From NCBI RefSeq assembly GCF_007752535.1, contig NZ_CP036429.1:1-54574 (forward strand): a DNA stretch of 54,574 nt. Reading direction: 5' to 3'. This DNA comes from Tautonia plasticadhaerens (GTDB lineage Bacteria > Planctomycetota > Planctomycetia > Isosphaerales > Isosphaeraceae). Every line of letters begins with the position of its first letter. Positions within the stretch are counted from its first letter, which is position 1. Shown here piece by piece: positions 18,636-26,601 of this stretch. The notes beneath the pieces are model-generated. The model ran no database searches. It was not told the origin of the DNA and saw only the letters and a list, made by a program, of their open reading frames with translations. Made by a program: the position numbers and the translations under genes.

Positions 18636-18678
18636 ACCGCGAGACGAACCTCGGCCCCCCCGAGGTTCGTCTCGCGGT
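18636..18678 (+). terminator. Long perfect hairpin after the delta-60 gene
   Basis: A 17-bp perfect stem (left arm 18636-18652, right arm 18662-18678, inner sequence CGAGACGAACCTC) closes a 9-base G/C loop, 19 bp after the stop codon. It lacks a T tract, as is common in very GC-rich genomes. It probably terminates the sigma-kinase-secreted-protein unit. Confidence 0.6.
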
Positions 18679-18830
18679 CGCCTTCTGCTGGCAACGCAAG
18701 GGCGGTTCGGAGCCAGTCTCCCGTCCTCATGGTCCGGCCGAAGGAGGCCGGATGCCTCCGCCCGCCTCGCCCTCCGATCCCCGGCGGCGGGCCGATCATC
18801 CCCAATCACACGCACCCGGAGTTCCCCTCG

Positions 18831-19172
18831 ATGCTGAAGATTCGTCGCCCCGCCCTCATCGTCCCGCTGATGGCCCTCGCCGCGGCGCTCGTGCTGACCC
18901 CGGCCCGGGCCCAGGTGGTCAAGCCTTTCAAGATCACCGGCAGCGGCGTCGGGCCCGAGGGCTTGCCCGTTCCCGGACAACCCACTCGCCCGCACTGGAT
19001 CGTCGGCGAGGCCACGCACCTCGGCCGCCATTACGGCGAGGGAACGGTTCAGACCCTCTCGATCGACCCCGTCTCGCCTCCCGGCACCATCACCGGCCGC
19101 TTCGGCAGAGGCATCCCCGCCGCCTACTCCTGGCAAGGCGAGGGCAGCCTCACGTTCCGACGAGGACGGTGA
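18831..19172 (+). CDS. Small exported protein of a planctomycete family, probably 3'-truncated
   Basis: The start at 18831 gives a textbook signal peptide, MLKIRRPALIVPLMALAAAL, with probable cleavage after PARAQ. The 113-residue product continues VVKPFKITGSGVGPEGLPVP, then a GEATHLGRHYGEGTVQTL segment and ITGRFGRGIPAAYSWQGEGS. I know similar planctomycete proteins that go on for another 60-90 residues with a tyrosine/threonine-rich beta region. Here the frame ends soon after, close to the right transposon end, so it is likely shortened. Function unknown. Confidence 0.55.
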   Translation: MLKIRRPALIVPLMALAAALVLTPARAQVVKPFKITGSGVGPEGLPVPGQPTRPHWIVGEATHLGRHYGEGTVQTLSIDPVSPPGTITGRFGRGIPAAYSWQGEGSLTFRRGR

Positions 19173-19314
19173 GCGGGAACCGCCCGTCGAGTTCACTCGT
19201 CGAGTGCCCCCATCCAACTCCCCGACGCCTCGTTCCTCAGGCGAGGGCGGAGGCGTCGAGTCATTTCCCGGGTGTGCTAGTCTCCGCTTCGACGGCCCGG
19301 TGAACACCCGTAAG

Positions 19315-19355
19315 GGTGAAGGTCGTTGTTTTTTCTCCGTTGCTATCGGATCCCC
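19315..19355 (-). repeat. Right terminal inverted repeat of the Tn3-family transposon
   Basis: Read on the minus strand it begins GGGGATCCGATAGCAACGGA, then A6, then CAACGACCTTCACC. It mirrors 7987-8028. Confidence 0.85.
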
Positions 19356-19420
19356 TGCATCAGTTCGACGGCTCGGCGCCGGCGGCGTTCCAGTTCGTCC
19401 GCGGTCCCGATGGGCCTCAT
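19356..19420 (-). pseudogene. N-terminal scrap of an IS630-type transposase
   Basis: The minus strand from ATG 19420 encodes MRPIGTADELERRRRRAVEL and then MQ before the Tn3-family repeat begins. This is the opening of a helix-turn-helix IS630 transposase class distinct from IS-A to IS-D. The other part of that element is not on the left side of the transposon. The remaining stretch to 19680 shows no gene. Confidence 0.55.
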
Positions 19421-19680
19421 ACCGGTACTACGCCGCAAACCGCCCAGGTGTTTCTTTGGCCAGGATGGAGTCAATAATGCGAGTCTCGCGTCCCTCATGG
19501 TGCCGGGGCCGGCCAGCCGGCCGGGGCTGGACGAGGGGGCGCTACACACGGGGGACGGGAGGGAACGTCCGAAGGAGGAGGCATGGGAGTGACCCGGGAT
19601 GGGACGGGAGGTCGATCCCAGGGCCGGGGGGCTCGCGGATGGCGGTCGACCCGTGGCATGGGGAGGGGAGCCGCACTACG

Positions 19681-21468
19681 ATGGCCCCGGCCCGAGGACC
19701 GATCCCAACACCCCGGAAGCCGTCGAGAAAGGGGCCCGCCGTGCCGTGCTCAGCGTCCGTCGTCCTCGCCGTCGCCATCGCCGTCGCACTCGGGACGGGG
19801 CCCCCCGTCCCCGTCCCCCGGGAGGGTACCCCGGTGGGAGAGGTGGCGAAGTATTCCTTCTCCGACAGCCGTATTTTCCCCGGCACCGAGCGCGAGTACT
19901 GGGTGTACGTGCCCTCGCAGTACGACCCGGGGACGCCGGCCTGCCTGTTCGTCTGCCAGGACGGCATCCGGTTCGAGGCCCCGGCCGCCTTCGACGCCCT
20001 GATCGCCGCCGGGGAGATGCCGGTGACGATCGGCGTCTTCGTCATGCACGGCAAGGTGCCGCCGCCGACCGGGGACGCCCTGCCTCGCTTCAACCGCAGC
20101 GTCGAGTACGACGGGCTCGGCGACGACTATGCGCGCTTCCTCATCGAGGAACTCTTGCCCGACGTGGAATCGAAGACCGCCGCCGACGGCCGGCCGATCC
20201 GGATTTCGAGGGACCCGAACGACCGGGCCATCGGTGGGGCGAGCAGCGGGGCGATCTGCGCCTTCACGGCCGCCTGGGAGCGGCCCGATTCCTTCCGGAG
20301 GGTCTTCAGCGCGATCGGCACCTACGTCGGCCTCCGGGGGGGCGATGATTACCCCACGTTGATCCGGAAGGTCGAGCCGAAGCCGATCCGGGTCTTCCTC
20401 GAGGACGGATCGGGCGACCTGGACATCTACGGCGGCGACTGGTGGATGGCGAATCAGGAGATGGAGCGGGCCCTCGCCTTCTCCGGCTACGAGGTCGAGC
20501 ACGCCTGGGGGGAAGGCGGGCACGACTCCCGGCACGCCACCGAGATCTTCCCCGAGGCCATGCGGTGGCTCTGGGCGGACTGGCCACGGCCGGTCGGGGC
20601 CGGGCCCGGTTCGCCGCAATTGCAGGAGATCCTCATCCCCGAGGAGGGCTGGCAGCTCGTGGCCGATGGCTACCGGTCCGCAGGGGGCCCGGCCGCCAAC
20701 GACCGGGGCGAGGTTTACTTCAATGACATCCCGGATTCGAAGACCTACAAGATCAACCTCGACGGCTCCGTGGTCGAGCACCTCGACGACTCGAAGGGGG
20801 CCGACGGCCAGGCGTTCGTCCCGGGCGGGAGGCGCCTCGTGGTCGCCACCGAAACCGGGCAGGTGCTGTCCTACGACGAGTCCGGGGAGGCGTCGGTGAT
20901 CGCCGAGGGGTTCCGAGGGGGCGACCTGGTCGCGACCCCCGGGGGAGGGGTCTACGTCACCGACCCGACCCGGGGCGGCGGCGAGCCGGGCAAAATCTGG
21001 TTCATCCCCCCGGATGGGGGGCCGAGGGTGGTGGACACCGGCCCGGGCTCCCCGAGCGGCGTGGCCCTCTCCCCCGACCGGACGCTACTCTACGTCGCCG
21101 ACGCGGGGAGCCGCTGGGTTTCCAGTCATCGGATCCGGGCCGACGGTTCGTTGGAGTACACGCAGAAGTATTTTCATCTGCACGTCCCTGATTCCATCGA
21201 GGACGGCGGGGGCGACGGCCTGGCCGTCGACCGGGACGGCCGGCTCTACGTCGCCTCCCGGATGGGGTTGCAGGTCTGCGACCAGGCCGGGAGGGTCAAC
21301 GCCATCATCCCGACGCCCGGTGCCTGGCCGACCGGCGTCTGCTTCGGCGGGCCCGGGTTCGATACCCTGTTCGTCACCTGCGGCGACGCGGTCTACCGGC
21401 GCAAGGTCAGGGCCCGGGGCCTGACGCCCTCCGGGCCGCCGATCACGCCGGAGGCACCCCGGCTCTGA
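19681..21468 (+). CDS. Exported esterase fused to an SMP-30/gluconolactonase-like propeller
   Basis: The 595-residue product starts with a basic stretch and hydrophobic core (SASVVLAVAIAVALGTG), a likely signal peptide. Residues about 55-310 form an esterase-D/feruloyl-esterase-like alpha/beta hydrolase: YWVYVPSQYDPG, FVCQDG, nucleophile Ser188 in GGASSGAICAF, and a late His in EGGHDSRH. Residues about 325-595 are a six-bladed propeller of the SMP-30/lactonase kind (NDRGEVYFNDIP, PSGVALSPDRTLLYVADAG, GDGLAVDRDGRLYVASRMG). The combination suggests hydrolysis of plant-type esters or lactones in the periplasm. A GTG at 19741 is an alternative start that would still keep a signal peptide. The gene is convergent with the histidine kinase, 16 bp apart. 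Confidence 0.8.
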   Translation: MAPARGPIPTPRKPSRKGPAVPCSASVVLAVAIAVALGTGPPVPVPREGTPVGEVAKYSFSDSRIFPGTEREYWVYVPSQYDPGTPACLFVCQDGIRFEAPAAFDALIAAGEMPVTIGVFVMHGKVPPPTGDALPRFNRSVEYDGLGDDYARFLIEELLPDVESKTAADGRPIRISRDPNDRAIGGASSGAICAFTAAWERPDSFRRVFSAIGTYVGLRGGDDYPTLIRKVEPKPIRVFLEDGSGDLDIYGGDWWMANQEMERALAFSGYEVEHAWGEGGHDSRHATEIFPEAMRWLWADWPRPVGAGPGSPQLQEILIPEEGWQLVADGYRSAGGPAANDRGEVYFNDIPDSKTYKINLDGSVVEHLDDSKGADGQAFVPGGRRLVVATETGQVLSYDESGEASVIAEGFRGGDLVATPGGGVYVTDPTRGGGEPGKIWFIPPDGGPRVVDTGPGSPSGVALSPDRTLLYVADAGSRWVSSHRIRADGSLEYTQKYFHLHVPDSIEDGGGDGLAVDRDGRLYVASRMGLQVCDQAGRVNAIIPTPGAWPTGVCFGGPGFDTLFVTCGDAVYRRKVRARGLTPSGPPITPEAPRL

Positions 21469-21484
21469 TCGCCCGGCCGCGCCC

Positions 21485-24400
21485 TCACCGCCGGGCGTGA
21501 TCCCGGGAGTCGACCCGGGCGATCAGGGCCTCGATCTCCTCCGCCCCGGCGGGCTTGACGAGGAAGTGATCGATGCCGGCCCCCAGGGCCCGGTCCCGGA
21601 CGTCCCGGCCGTCCTGGCCGCTGAGGGCGATGAACAAGGCGTCGGCGAGCCCCCCGGAGGCCCGGAGGCGTCGGGCGAGGTCGAGGCCGTCGATGTCGGG
21701 CAAACCGAGGTCGAGCACGACGAAGTCCGGGGGGTGCTCCCGGCAAACCCTGAGGGCCGACCGGCCGTCCGGGGCGGCTCGGATGTCGAAGCCGGACATC
21801 CGGAGCAGGTGGACGAGGACGCGTCGGGCGTCCTCGCCGTCCTCGACGAGGAGAATGCGCCTGCCCCGGCCGGGGCAGGGGGCCGGTGGCGGGGGCTCGG
21901 TGGCGGGGCGTCGGAGGGCGGATCCGAGGAGCATGACGAGTTGCCCGCCGTCGATCGGCTTGGCGAGGTGGTCGTCGAAGCCGGCGTCGAGGATCCGTTC
22001 GCGGTCCCCCTGCATGGCGTGGGCGGTCAGGGCGATGATCGGGCGGTCGAAGCCGATCGCCCGGAGCCGTGAGACGGTCTCGAGGCCATCCATGACCGGC
22101 ATCTGCACGTCGAGGACGATCGCGTCGATGGGCCGGGCCTCCCGGTCTGCCCGGTCGACGGCCTCGAGGGCCTGTCGCCCGTCCGGGGCGTCGAGCACCT
22201 CGACCCCGGCCCGCTCGAGGTGGTGCCGGGCCACCAGGCGGATCTCCGGGAGGTCGTCGACCACCAGGATCCTGCCCTCGAGGCGGGGAGGAAGGTCGGC
22301 CTTCGCGTCGGGCCGGGACGGCGGGCGCTCCGCGTCCCCGGGCTCGACCATCGGCTCCCCCCGCATGGGGGGCGAGGTGACGGAGAACGAGAAGGTGCTG
22401 CCCCGTCCCGGGGCGCTGTCGACGGCGATCTCGCCGCCGAGCATCTCGACCAGCCTCCTGCAGATCACCAGGCCCAGCCCGGTGCCGCCGAAGCGTCGGG
22501 TCATGGTACCGTCGGCCTGGGTGAAGGGGCGGAAGAGGCCCGCCTGCTGCTCGGGGGTCAGGCCGATCCCGGAGTCCTCGACCTCGAAGACCAGCCGACC
22601 CGGCCCGGGCTCGAAGCGGACGACGACCCGGACGAGCCCCGACTCGGTGAACTTGATGGCGTTGCCGACGAGGTTGATGAGGATCTGGCGGAGCCGGGTC
22701 GGGTCGCTCTCGATGGCCCGGGGGATCGGGCCGTCGTAGCGGACCTCCAGCGGCAGCCCCTTCTCCCGGGCCCGGACGTCCATCAGCGACCGGACCTCCT
22801 CCACGATCCGAGCCGGTTCGATGCGCTCGGGCTGGATCTCCAGCTTGCCGGCCTCGATCTTGGAGAGGTCGAGGATGTCGTTGATGACCTGGATCAGGAA
22901 CCGGCCGTTGCGGCGGATCGTCTCGACGCAGTCCTGGTCCTCCGGGCCTCGGAGGCGGCTGGCGAGGATGTCGGCGTAGCCGAGGATGGCGGTCATCGGC
23001 GTTCTGATCTCGTGGCTCATGTTGGCCAGGAACTCGCTCTTGGCCCGGCTGGCGGCCTCGGCGTGCCGCTTGGAGTCGAGCAGCGCCTGCTCGGCCTGCT
23101 TGCGGTCGGTGGTGTCCCGGCCGACGCAGTAGATGAGCCCCTCGGCGGCGTAGGGGGCCGTGGTCCAGGCGATCCAGCGGTCGGAGCCGTCCTTGCAGCG
23201 GAGCCGGTGCTCGAAGGCGTCCAGGGGCCTCCCCTCGGCCAGTTCGGCGATGGCCCCCCGGGAGCGTTCGAGGTCGTCGGGGTGGACGATCTCGAGGAAC
23301 GGCCTCGCCACCAATTCCGCCTCGGACCATCCCAGGATCCGGCCGAATGCCGGGTTGACGCGCTTCCAGGTGCCGTCGGCGATGGAGGCGATGGCGATCA
23401 GGTCCACCGACAGCTCGAAGAAGCGGTCGCGCTCCAGCTCGGCCCGCTTCCGGGTGCTGATGTCATTGAAGAGCAGGGCGACCCGGCGATCCCCCGGCTC
23501 CCCGATGCGGAAGGCGTCGACCTCGAACCAGCGTCCCATCGCCGGGGACTCGTCGATGAAGCGCTCCGCCTCCCCCGAGGCGGCGACCCGGCCGTAGGTT
23601 TCCGGCCAGCGGTCCTCCAGGTCGGGGACGAGCTGCCGGGCGGTCTTGCCCCGGGTGTCGGCCAGCCCGGTGTGCCTGACGAAGGCGGGGTTGGTGACGA
23701 GGAAGCGATAGTCGACGCCGCGGCCCGAGTCGTCGAAGATCATCTCGATGATGCAGAAGCCCTCGTCGATGGACTCGAACAGGGTCCGATAGCGCGCCTC
23801 GCTCTCGCGGAGGGCCGCCTCGGACCGGGCCCGCTCGACGGCGGCCCAGGTGCGCTCGGAGACCTCCTCGATGGCGGTGATCTCCCCCTCGTCCCACTCG
23901 TGCGCCTCCCGGTGGTGGACGACCAGCAGCGCCACCAGCCGGCCGCGCTTGATCAGGGGGACGATCATGTAGGAGCCGACCCCGAGCGCGGCGGTGACCG
24001 CCCGCCCGCCCGGGCTCAGCCGGGGGTCGTTCATGACGTCCGGGAGGATCAGCGTCCGGCCGGCCCGGAATTCGTCCATCGCCGTCGGTCCGAAGTCGTC
24101 GAGCCGGTGGCGGCCGGCGACGCTCGGGACCCCGTCGCAGTACTCCTCCCGGACGAGGCCATACTCGCCCTCGCCCTCCACCTCCGCGTAGTGGACCCGG
24201 CAGGCCCCCAGGTGCTCGCCGAGGATCCGGCAGGCCTCGGACTGGATGGCGAGCGGGTCTCCCAGGGGCCGCAGCGCATCGTTGAGCCGGACGAGCAGCA
24301 CCTGTCGGCGTTCGCCGAGGCGGAGGGCGTGCTCGGCGGCCCGTCGGCGGTCCAGCTCGTCCCGGATCTGGTACTGGCGCTGCCGGGTGCGGAGGGCCGA

Positions 24401-24778
24401 ACGGACGACGCTGATCAGGGTGGCCGAGTGGACCGGACGCTCCAGCAGGACCGCCTGCGAGGACCGGCCCGAATCCTGGAGGAAGGACCACCCGGGCCCG
24501 AACGGCCGACCCTGGGCCGCCATCACGACGATCGGCAGGTCGGACCAGGCCTGCTGGCCGTCCAGGGCCTCCGCCAACGCGTCCCGGGACCCGGGGCCGA
24601 GGGCCTCGTCGGCGACGAGCACGGCCCCGGCCCCCCGCCGGATCCCCTCGACCAAAGCCTTCGCGTCCCCGCAGCAGACCGACCGGATTCCGCCGGCCTC
24701 CAAGGCCCTCCCGAGCACCGAGGCGTCCTGCCCGGTGGGGGCGAGGATGAGGACCCGGCTCCCGGTCTCATCGGCCAT
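21485..24778 (-). CDS. Soluble hybrid sensor histidine kinase with two C-terminal receivers
   Basis: The 1097-residue protein has no membrane helix. Domain order: a receiver-like domain (8-130, with Asp57 but RP instead of KP near 114), GAF (about 165-315), two PAS domains (about 325-445 and 450-560), and HisKA with His589 in NMSHEIRTPMTAILG. The HATPase follows, with NLVGNAIKF, SGIGL and GGTGLGLVI (to about 800), then two receivers with phospho-acceptors Asp890 (VLDVQMPVMDG) and Asp1023 (VLDLGLPDIDG). The start overlaps the end of the KaiC-like gene by 11 bp. The overlap implies cotranscription and coupled translation, and suggests the KaiC-like protein acts with this kinase. Confidence 0.92.
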   Translation of the reverse strand: MADETGSRVLILAPTGQDASVLGRALEAGGIRSVCCGDAKALVEGIRRGAGAVLVADEALGPGSRDALAEALDGQQAWSDLPIVVMAAQGRPFGPGWSFLQDSGRSSQAVLLERPVHSATLISVVRSALRTRQRQYQIRDELDRRRAAEHALRLGERRQVLLVRLNDALRPLGDPLAIQSEACRILGEHLGACRVHYAEVEGEGEYGLVREEYCDGVPSVAGRHRLDDFGPTAMDEFRAGRTLILPDVMNDPRLSPGGRAVTAALGVGSYMIVPLIKRGRLVALLVVHHREAHEWDEGEITAIEEVSERTWAAVERARSEAALRESEARYRTLFESIDEGFCIIEMIFDDSGRGVDYRFLVTNPAFVRHTGLADTRGKTARQLVPDLEDRWPETYGRVAASGEAERFIDESPAMGRWFEVDAFRIGEPGDRRVALLFNDISTRKRAELERDRFFELSVDLIAIASIADGTWKRVNPAFGRILGWSEAELVARPFLEIVHPDDLERSRGAIAELAEGRPLDAFEHRLRCKDGSDRWIAWTTAPYAAEGLIYCVGRDTTDRKQAEQALLDSKRHAEAASRAKSEFLANMSHEIRTPMTAILGYADILASRLRGPEDQDCVETIRRNGRFLIQVINDILDLSKIEAGKLEIQPERIEPARIVEEVRSLMDVRAREKGLPLEVRYDGPIPRAIESDPTRLRQILINLVGNAIKFTESGLVRVVVRFEPGPGRLVFEVEDSGIGLTPEQQAGLFRPFTQADGTMTRRFGGTGLGLVICRRLVEMLGGEIAVDSAPGRGSTFSFSVTSPPMRGEPMVEPGDAERPPSRPDAKADLPPRLEGRILVVDDLPEIRLVARHHLERAGVEVLDAPDGRQALEAVDRADREARPIDAIVLDVQMPVMDGLETVSRLRAIGFDRPIIALTAHAMQGDRERILDAGFDDHLAKPIDGGQLVMLLGSALRRPATEPPPPAPCPGRGRRILLVEDGEDARRVLVHLLRMSGFDIRAAPDGRSALRVCREHPPDFVVLDLGLPDIDGLDLARRLRASGGLADALFIALSGQDGRDVRDRALGAGIDHFLVKPAGAEEIEALIARVDSRDHARR

Positions 24779-26261
24779 CGGTGCCGTCCCCCCGGTCGGT
24801 GCCGGGCGGTTCGAGGGTCCGGGCGACGTAGTCGGGGCAGCCGGTGAGCACGCCCCGGAACGCCAGCAGCGGCTCGCCGATGGCGATCCCGCCGGCGCCG
24901 ACCCGCAGTTCCCGAATGGTCGTCTCGTGGGCCGAGGTGCGGTGCTTGTACACCGAGATCGCCTTGCGGATCGCCCCGGCGTGCTCGAAGTGGCGGAACA
25001 GCAGCACGCTGTCGGCGATGTAGCTGACGTCGAACTCCTGCGGGGTGAGCATCGAACCGATGCCGTGCTGGGCCAGCACGTACAGCGAGGCGACGCCCTG
25101 CTGGTTGAGGAAGCACGACAGCTCATGCAGGTAGACCGTCAGGAACCGCTCCTCGGGCATGGCCTGGGAGTATCCGTTGAGGCTGTCGATGACCACCAGT
25201 CGGACGCCCCGGTCCTCCACCGACTGGCGGACGAGGTGACTGAATTCGCCGGGGGTCAACTCGGAGGGGTCGACCTGCCGGATCTCGACGAGCCCCTCGT
25301 CGACGAGCCGTCGCAGCGGCAGGCCGACCCCCTCGGACCGCTGCTCCAGGGTCTGGATGCGCTCGTCGAAGAGGTACAGGGCGCTGCGTTCCCCCCGGTC
25401 GGCGGCGGCGACGGCGTAGTGCGTGGCGATCAGCGACTTGCCCGTGCCGGCCTGACCGAGCAGCAGGGTGCTGGTGCCCCGGTCGATGCCGCCGCCGAGC
25501 ATGGCGTCCAGAGCCGGCAGGCCGCTGCTGATCCGCTCGGGTTCGAATCGCTGGCGGTGCTCGGCGGCCACGAGCCGGGGATAGACGACCAGGCCCCCCC
25601 GGCGGATTTTGTAGTCGTGGTAGCCGGTGGCGAAGCCCTGGCCCCGGATCTTGGCGACCCGGAGCCGACGCCGATCGGGCCCGTAGGCCGGGGTGGTCGA
25701 GTCCAGCTCGATCGTCCCGCCGACGATGCTCTTGATCGCCGGCCGGTCGCCCTCCGGGATCTCGACGAGCAGGGCGGTGCACCGGGAGTCCCGGAAGTGG
25801 TCCTGGAGCATCCGGAGCTGCCGTCGATACCAGCGGTCTTCCCGGGCCATGGCGCGGAGCTCGGCCAGCGAGTCGATCACCAGGCGGTCGGGCTTGAGGG
25901 CGTCCACCACCTCGAGCATGGCCTCCACCGTGCGGGGCAGCTCGACCTCGGCGGGGTGGAGCATCGTCTGCTCGACCTCGGCCGACCCCGAATCCCGGCC
26001 GTCGTGCAGGTGGACGCCGATGCCGTCGAGCGACCAGCCGTGGCCCCGGGCGATCGCTGCGAGCGTCTGCCGGGTCTCGGAGGTGCCGACGTAGAGGGCC
26101 GACTCGCCGAGCCTCAGGCCCTCCAGCAGGAATTGCAGGCCCAGGGTCGTCTTCCCCGAGCCGCTGGCCCCCTGGACCAGGTAGACGTTCTCCCTCGGCA
26201 GCCCGCCGCCGAGGACTTGGTCGAGGCCCTCGACGCCGGTGGTCGCCCATTCGACTTGCAT
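24768..26261 (-). CDS. KaiC-like double RecA-type ATPase
   Basis: The 497-residue protein has two KaiC/RadA-like ATPase domains. The first has GLDQVLGGGLPRENVYLVQG, Walker A GASGSGKT at 31-38 and a Walker B-like RLVIDSL near 126-132. The second has GLPALDAMLGGGIDRGTSTL, Walker A GQAGTGKS at 269-276 and RLVVIDSLNG near 354. I do not see the Ser-Thr autophosphorylation pair of cyanobacterial KaiC, nor kaiA or kaiB nearby. The start at 26261 begins directly with the conserved opening MQVEWATTGVEGLDQ. Such stand-alone KaiC proteins are linked to signal transduction; here the partner is the following hybrid kinase. Confidence 0.9.
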   Translation of the reverse strand: MQVEWATTGVEGLDQVLGGGLPRENVYLVQGASGSGKTTLGLQFLLEGLRLGESALYVGTSETRQTLAAIARGHGWSLDGIGVHLHDGRDSGSAEVEQTMLHPAEVELPRTVEAMLEVVDALKPDRLVIDSLAELRAMAREDRWYRRQLRMLQDHFRDSRCTALLVEIPEGDRPAIKSIVGGTIELDSTTPAYGPDRRRLRVAKIRGQGFATGYHDYKIRRGGLVVYPRLVAAEHRQRFEPERISSGLPALDAMLGGGIDRGTSTLLLGQAGTGKSLIATHYAVAAADRGERSALYLFDERIQTLEQRSEGVGLPLRRLVDEGLVEIRQVDPSELTPGEFSHLVRQSVEDRGVRLVVIDSLNGYSQAMPEERFLTVYLHELSCFLNQQGVASLYVLAQHGIGSMLTPQEFDVSYIADSVLLFRHFEHAGAIRKAISVYKHRTSAHETTIRELRVGAGGIAIGEPLLAFRGVLTGCPDYVARTLEPPGTDRGDGTDGR

Positions 26262-26601
26262 GGGGCAGGCTCGCAAGGCCCGGCGCCCCAGTGCCACGAT
26301 CGGGCCCCGGGCTCGCCTCCTGATCGAGGATCTCACACTTGAACAGCACGCCCATCATACCGTCCCGGGCCCCGAGATGCGATCAGGCCGCGGCCCCCGG
26401 GGCCGTACGCCCGGGGGCCGTCGGGGCGGGCAGCGCGGCCCGGCCGCCCCGCCATTCGTCCGCCCGGGCCGACCCCGTCGGACTCGACGAGGCGGAGGCC
26501 CTCGCCCGATCGCGACGCCCCGGCCGTGGACTTCCCTCGACCGACCTGGGAGGCTGGAGGCCACCGCCACGATGACCCACGTCGACCGCCTGGAGGTGGC
26601 C
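26262..26601. other. Divergent intergenic region, KaiC operon / DUF4832 gene
   Basis: These 340 bp separate the start of the KaiC-like gene from that of the DUF4832 gene. They must contain both promoters. A TTGAAC at 26338-26343 is the only -35-like hexamer noted, without a convincing -10. No gene was recognised. Confidence 0.4.

Larger units (their letters stand above)
7987..19355. mobile_element. Tn3-family transposon with ECF sigma/Ser-Thr kinase passengers
   Basis: The 11,369-bp unit is bounded by inverted repeats. The left end (7987-8028) and the reversed right end (19315-19355) both read GGGG, one or two variable bases, CCGATAGCAACGGAGA, an A run of 7 or 6, then CAACGAYCTTCACC. Inside are tnpA and tnpR in divergent orientation with a res-like region between. 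These are followed by an ECF sigma factor, a Ser/Thr kinase, a secreted delta-60-repeat protein and a small exported protein. The tnpA stop lies inside the left repeat, as is usual in Tn3 elements. No 5-bp target duplication is visible (left flank GTCTA, right flank TGCAT). Confidence 0.85.

Noticed and set aside
7982-19360. A 5-bp target duplication for the Tn3-family transposon
   Set aside because: The flanking pentamers (GTCTA and TGCAT) do not match in any register I tried.
22220-24847. An 875-codon open frame on the plus strand opposite the histidine kinase
   Set aside because: It is a shadow of the kinase gene in GC-rich DNA: its composition is valine/glutamate/arginine-biased with no domain, and the minus strand has a complete multi-domain protein.
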